From assembly GCF_004362395.1 (NCBI RefSeq), contig NZ_SNWE01000017.1, positions 26,142-90,141 on the forward strand: a stretch of 64,000 bases of DNA. The letters run 5' to 3'. Shown here piece by piece: positions 62,222 to 64,000 of the stretch. The notes under the pieces are model-generated. The model ran no database searches and had not been told where the DNA came from. It saw only the letters and a list, made by a program, of their open reading frames with translations. How positions within the stretch are numbered: the first letter of the stretch is position 1; every line of letters starts with the position of its first letter. The stretch is from Salegentibacter sp. 24 (GTDB taxonomy: Bacteria; Bacteroidota; Bacteroidia; Flavobacteriales; Flavobacteriaceae). Both the position numbers and the translations under genes were made by a program.

Positions 62222-62807
62222 ATGGTCCCGGTAATTAACTTTATAACTCCAACTCTTTATATTAAAAATATGGTGTGTGCACGCTGTATAAGCTCAGTCG
62301 CGTTTATCTTAGATAAGTTGAAAATTTCTTACAGTGTCATCAAACTGGGTGAAGTATATTTAGAATAAGAATTAAATGAACAAACAAAAACCTTTTGAAA
62401 AAAGAACTTCGGAATTCTGGTTTTAGTCTAAAAACCGATCGAAAAAGTCAACTCATTGAACAAATGAAAAGCCTGGTAGTGGAAAAAATTCACCACTCCA
62501 ATAAGTTACTCGATATAAAATGGCCAGAATTTATAAGTGAAAAATTACATCTTAACTATAAGTACCTTAGCTCTTTTTTTCTGCTGTAGAAGGCATAGCA
62601 TTTGAGTTATACATCATCAACCAGAAAATTGAATGTGTTAAAGAATTCATTGATTATTATAAATTGACTTTAAGTGAGATAGTTTTTAAACTAGATTATA
62701 GTAGCGTTGCCTATTTAAGCAATCAGTTCAAAAAAGTAATGGGAATAGCACCCACGCAGTTTAAGAAATCTGTGGACAAACACCGAAAGTCATTGGATGA
62801 GATTTGA
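62222..62807 (+). pseudogene. Decayed HMA-like/AraC regulator (copy 4)
   Basis: The frame opens with TLYIKNMVCARCISSVAFIL and runs to a TAA after LGEVYLE, then shifts to LKKELRNSGFSLKTDRKSQL, then shifts again at a T run to AVEGIAFELYIINQKIECVK and YSSVAYLSNQFKKVMGIAPT before a TGA. The order and motifs match copies 1-3. At least one stop and two frameshifts make it non-functional. Confidence 0.8.
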
Positions 62808-62926
62808 TTAAAGGATTTTAAAAACCAAGGATTGTTTAAAAGTTTACAGTTATTTGCATTATTATTCAAGTATTTTGTTAAATCATACGATAAATATATA
62901 ATTGTTGTTACTTTGAGTAAAAAAAG

Positions 62927-63215
62927 ATGAGCCTAGAAATAACTTCTCCACGGAATGAAGGGGACAAGAAGCAAATATCGTCTTCCAAGGAAACAATATA
63001 ATAATTCGGACGGCTTTAAGGCAATAAGCAAAATTCTGTCTCTTGCGGAAAGCGGGGTACGACTGAAAATCCTATTCCTGTTGAACATAGAGAATGAATT
63101 GTGCCCTTGCGATATAGCTGACATTCTTAAAATGAGTGTTCCCGCCGTATCTCAGAATATCTGTCTTGACACTAATTGCTGGAACAAGCGATATGGAAAT
63201 TTAGCAAACAAATAA
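62927..63215 (+). pseudogene. Frameshifted, truncated ArsR-family regulator
   Basis: Frame one reads MSLEITSPRNEGDKKQISSS and stops; the adjacent frame continues NNSDGFKAISKILSLAESGV, LKILFLLNIENELCPCDIAD and MSVPAVSQ, the winged-helix start of ArsR-type metal repressors (ELCxCD metal motif). After AVSQ the expected recognition helix (HLRKLK-type) is replaced by unrelated residues. It is therefore both frameshifted and missing its C-terminal half. Confidence 0.7.
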
Positions 63216-63254
63216 CACAACACGTTATAAGGTAACGGACAAAAGAAAAAGTTA

Positions 63255-63440
63255 ATGGAAACTACTATATTAAAATCAGAAATCACCTATCCTGAATGTG
63301 GGCAAAATAAGAGAAGTAATGTTAGTAGAATCTTGCCAATTTTTTACGAGGGTGGGAATTGTAAAACGGTTTTAAAACCAAAAGGAGGTATTTGTTGTGT
63401 TTACTGTTCATACCGAACTGAATCTTGCCCACCAATTTAA
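63255..63440 (+). CDS. Small Cys-rich protein, decayed relative of 'GDCCVYCSYG' family
   Basis: The protein is 61 residues: TTILKSEITYPECGQNKRSN, then NCKTVLKPKGGICCVYCSYR and SCPPI. I recall Bacteroidetes proteins with CPxCG, ENCKxxLKPKxGDCCVYCSYG and CPPIQ next to mercury or zinc resistance genes. Here the first Cys of CPxCG is Tyr, the FYECENC segment is altered, and GD is GI, so the zinc-ribbon ligands are partly lost. It may be non-functional. Confidence 0.5.
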   Translation: METTILKSEITYPECGQNKRSNVSRILPIFYEGGNCKTVLKPKGGICCVYCSYRTESCPPI

Positions 63441-63495
63441 AAAAATAATAGAGGCTGATGGTTTACTTTGCATACCCTGTGCATGCATATTTAAT

Positions 63496-63503
63496 TATCT
63501 TTG
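63496..63503 (+). promoter_or_regulatory. Putative -7 promoter box TATCTTTG for the DUF6660 gene
   Basis: TATCTTTG fits TAnnTTTG exactly. A TTTG (63467-63470) lies 25 bases upstream, slightly longer than the usual -33 spacing. The gene start (GTG 63508 or ATG 63517) follows within 4 to 13 bases, so the transcript would have almost no leader. Confidence 0.45.
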
Positions 63504-63507
63504 TAAT

Positions 63508-63834
63508 GTGAAAATAATGGCACTCATATTATCGCTTTATGTACTCGGGCTTAATTTATTAGCCTGTAATGATAATGATACTTCACAATTGAATTCTGAT
63601 TCAGAAGTAACAGTGATTGCTGCCCAGGATTTAGATTTCGACCATTCACATGATAAAGTAGTGGATTTATGCCCTCCTTTTTGTAGTTGTCATTGCTGCC
63701 ATGTGCATACAGTAGATTTTGGTTCTTCAAATTTCAAAGCTTTGATTGCGGAAATTCCATCAAAAGCTTTTCTTCATTTTGATAGTTCAGTGGAAGAACC
63801 TATACTTTCCTTTTTAGATCCTCCAAAAGTTTAA
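63508..63834 (+). CDS. DUF6660 family protein
   Basis: From GTG at 63508 (VKIMALILSLYVLGLNLLAC) the protein has 108 residues; ATG at 63517 is the alternative. A signal/lipobox-like segment ends LLACND. The conserved core is VDLCPPFCSCHCCHVHTVDF, with a terminal FLDPPKV. This Cys/His cluster and the PPK/R end characterise DUF6660 proteins, found just upstream of CzcCBA-type pumps in Bacteroidetes. It probably binds metal in the periplasm. Confidence 0.8.
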   Translation: MKIMALILSLYVLGLNLLACNDNDTSQLNSDSEVTVIAAQDLDFDHSHDKVVDLCPPFCSCHCCHVHTVDFGSSNFKALIAEIPSKAFLHFDSSVEEPILSFLDPPKV

Positions 63835-63846
63835 TTCAGTTTTTTT

Positions 63847-63869
63847 AAAGGATAATTATATCCTTTTTT
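63847..63869 (+). terminator. Hairpin terminator after DUF6660
   Basis: AAAGGATA pairs with TATCCTTT around ATTA, followed by TTT. It begins 13 bases after the stop. Downstream genes may be reached by readthrough or by a separate promoter. Confidence 0.65.
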
Positions 63870-63972
63870 GACCAAATCCTGGTTCTCATACTAGATCCTT
63901 GGTCATATTGATAGATTTTGTTAGGCACAAAATTATTATCAAGAATTTTAACTGAATTAAATTTTTATTTAT

Positions 63973-64000
63973 ATGATTAATAAGATAATCGCATTTTCCA
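63973..64000 (+). CDS. Start of a probable CzcA/CusA-family RND transporter (cut by window edge)
   Basis: Only nine full codons are visible: MINKIIAFS. This is the usual start of Bacteroidetes CzcA-type pumps (M-x-N-K-I-I-A-F-S) and a DUF6660 gene just upstream is the common context. The call is a prediction from start sequence and neighbour only. Confidence 0.5.

Noticed and set aside
1..64000. CRISPR array or phage structural genes
   Set aside because: No regularly spaced repeats beyond the three-copy 11-mer, and no capsid, tail or cas genes seen.
1..64000. Genome-wide recoding of TAG to an amino acid
   Set aside because: Several intact conserved genes end in TAG at the expected place (for example at 11446, 44881, 52293, 54080 and 55360).

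Overview
The window reads as chromosomal DNA of a marine or soil Flavobacteriaceae bacterium (Bacteroidota). Evidence: AT-rich DNA, SusC-like TonB receptor architecture, Bacteroidetes-type promoter boxes (TAnnTTTG), and many families typical of the phylum (HYC_CC_PP proteins, DUF3347, DUF6660, DUF5676). Assignments are by reading alone, without database searches; genus is not claimed.

Left part (1-14.8 kb), ordinary chromosome: start of a ClC chloride channel, HPP membrane protein, TonB-dependent receptor, gamma-glutamyltranspeptidase, a PAS histidine kinase, an animal-type heme peroxidase, a secreted-looking CHY zinc-finger protein, a lipocalin-like lipoprotein, and rlmF flanked by two decayed umuC remnants.

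At 14,849-14,890 there is only the 3' half of a CAT-anticodon tRNA. It is followed at once by three tandem 11-bp repeats and a tyrosine recombinase (15.1-16.4 kb). This looks like one end of an integrated genomic island. The rest of the window (about 48 kb) would be island cargo, and its other end is not seen. An IS110-type transposase remnant lies next to the integrase.

17.2-33.7 kb (minus strand): a long, tightly packed gene string. Read in transcription order it is a membrane AlbA_2 protein, USP, NDH-2, APC permease, archaeal-type (type II) GAPDH, class I aldolase, double USP, ATP-cone/Mrr nuclease, a small amber-interrupted ORF, beta-CASP RNase-like hydrolase, AMP/thymidine phosphorylase, PRPP synthetase, two small proteins, a CopB-type (CPH) P1B ATPase, and an MFS exporter. 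It couples copper export with a nucleotide-phosphorylase, PRPP, lower-glycolysis and stress module.

33.7-36.1 kb (minus): a small copper-handling set (DUF5676, SHOCT, HMA chaperone, DUF2933, an HMA-AraC regulator, a HYC_CC_PP protein). 36.3-63.8 kb (plus): a large copper/silver resistance region. It holds HYC_CC_PP, CusA-CusC-CusB, several DUF3347 proteins, a TRASH/YHS-like lipoprotein, a frameshifted P-II protein, a heme-binding protein, further HMA-AraC regulators, DUF305, two multicopper oxidases (one fused to an outer-membrane barrel), a second APC permease, a Met-rich lipoprotein, DUF302, DUF2231, an FMN glutamate-synthase-like enzyme, PepSY, a K+ channel, and a 16-Cys four-helix copper-storage protein. 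The end (62.2-64 kb) carries decayed regulators (HMA-AraC, ArsR), a decayed Cys-rich protein, and a DUF6660 protein followed by what looks like the start of another CzcA-type RND pump.

The most interesting themes are: (1) a four-copy family of short regulators with an N-terminal KN(M/V)VCxRC metal-binding-like domain fused to an AraC DNA-binding domain; (2) repeated DUF3347 domains, free and fused to CusB; (3) the multicopper oxidase-barrel fusion; (4) the AMP phosphorylase/PRPP/GAPDH/USP stress string; (5) intergenic hairpins with shared flanks; (6) several single-lesion genes (three in-frame amber codons, one C-run frameshift).
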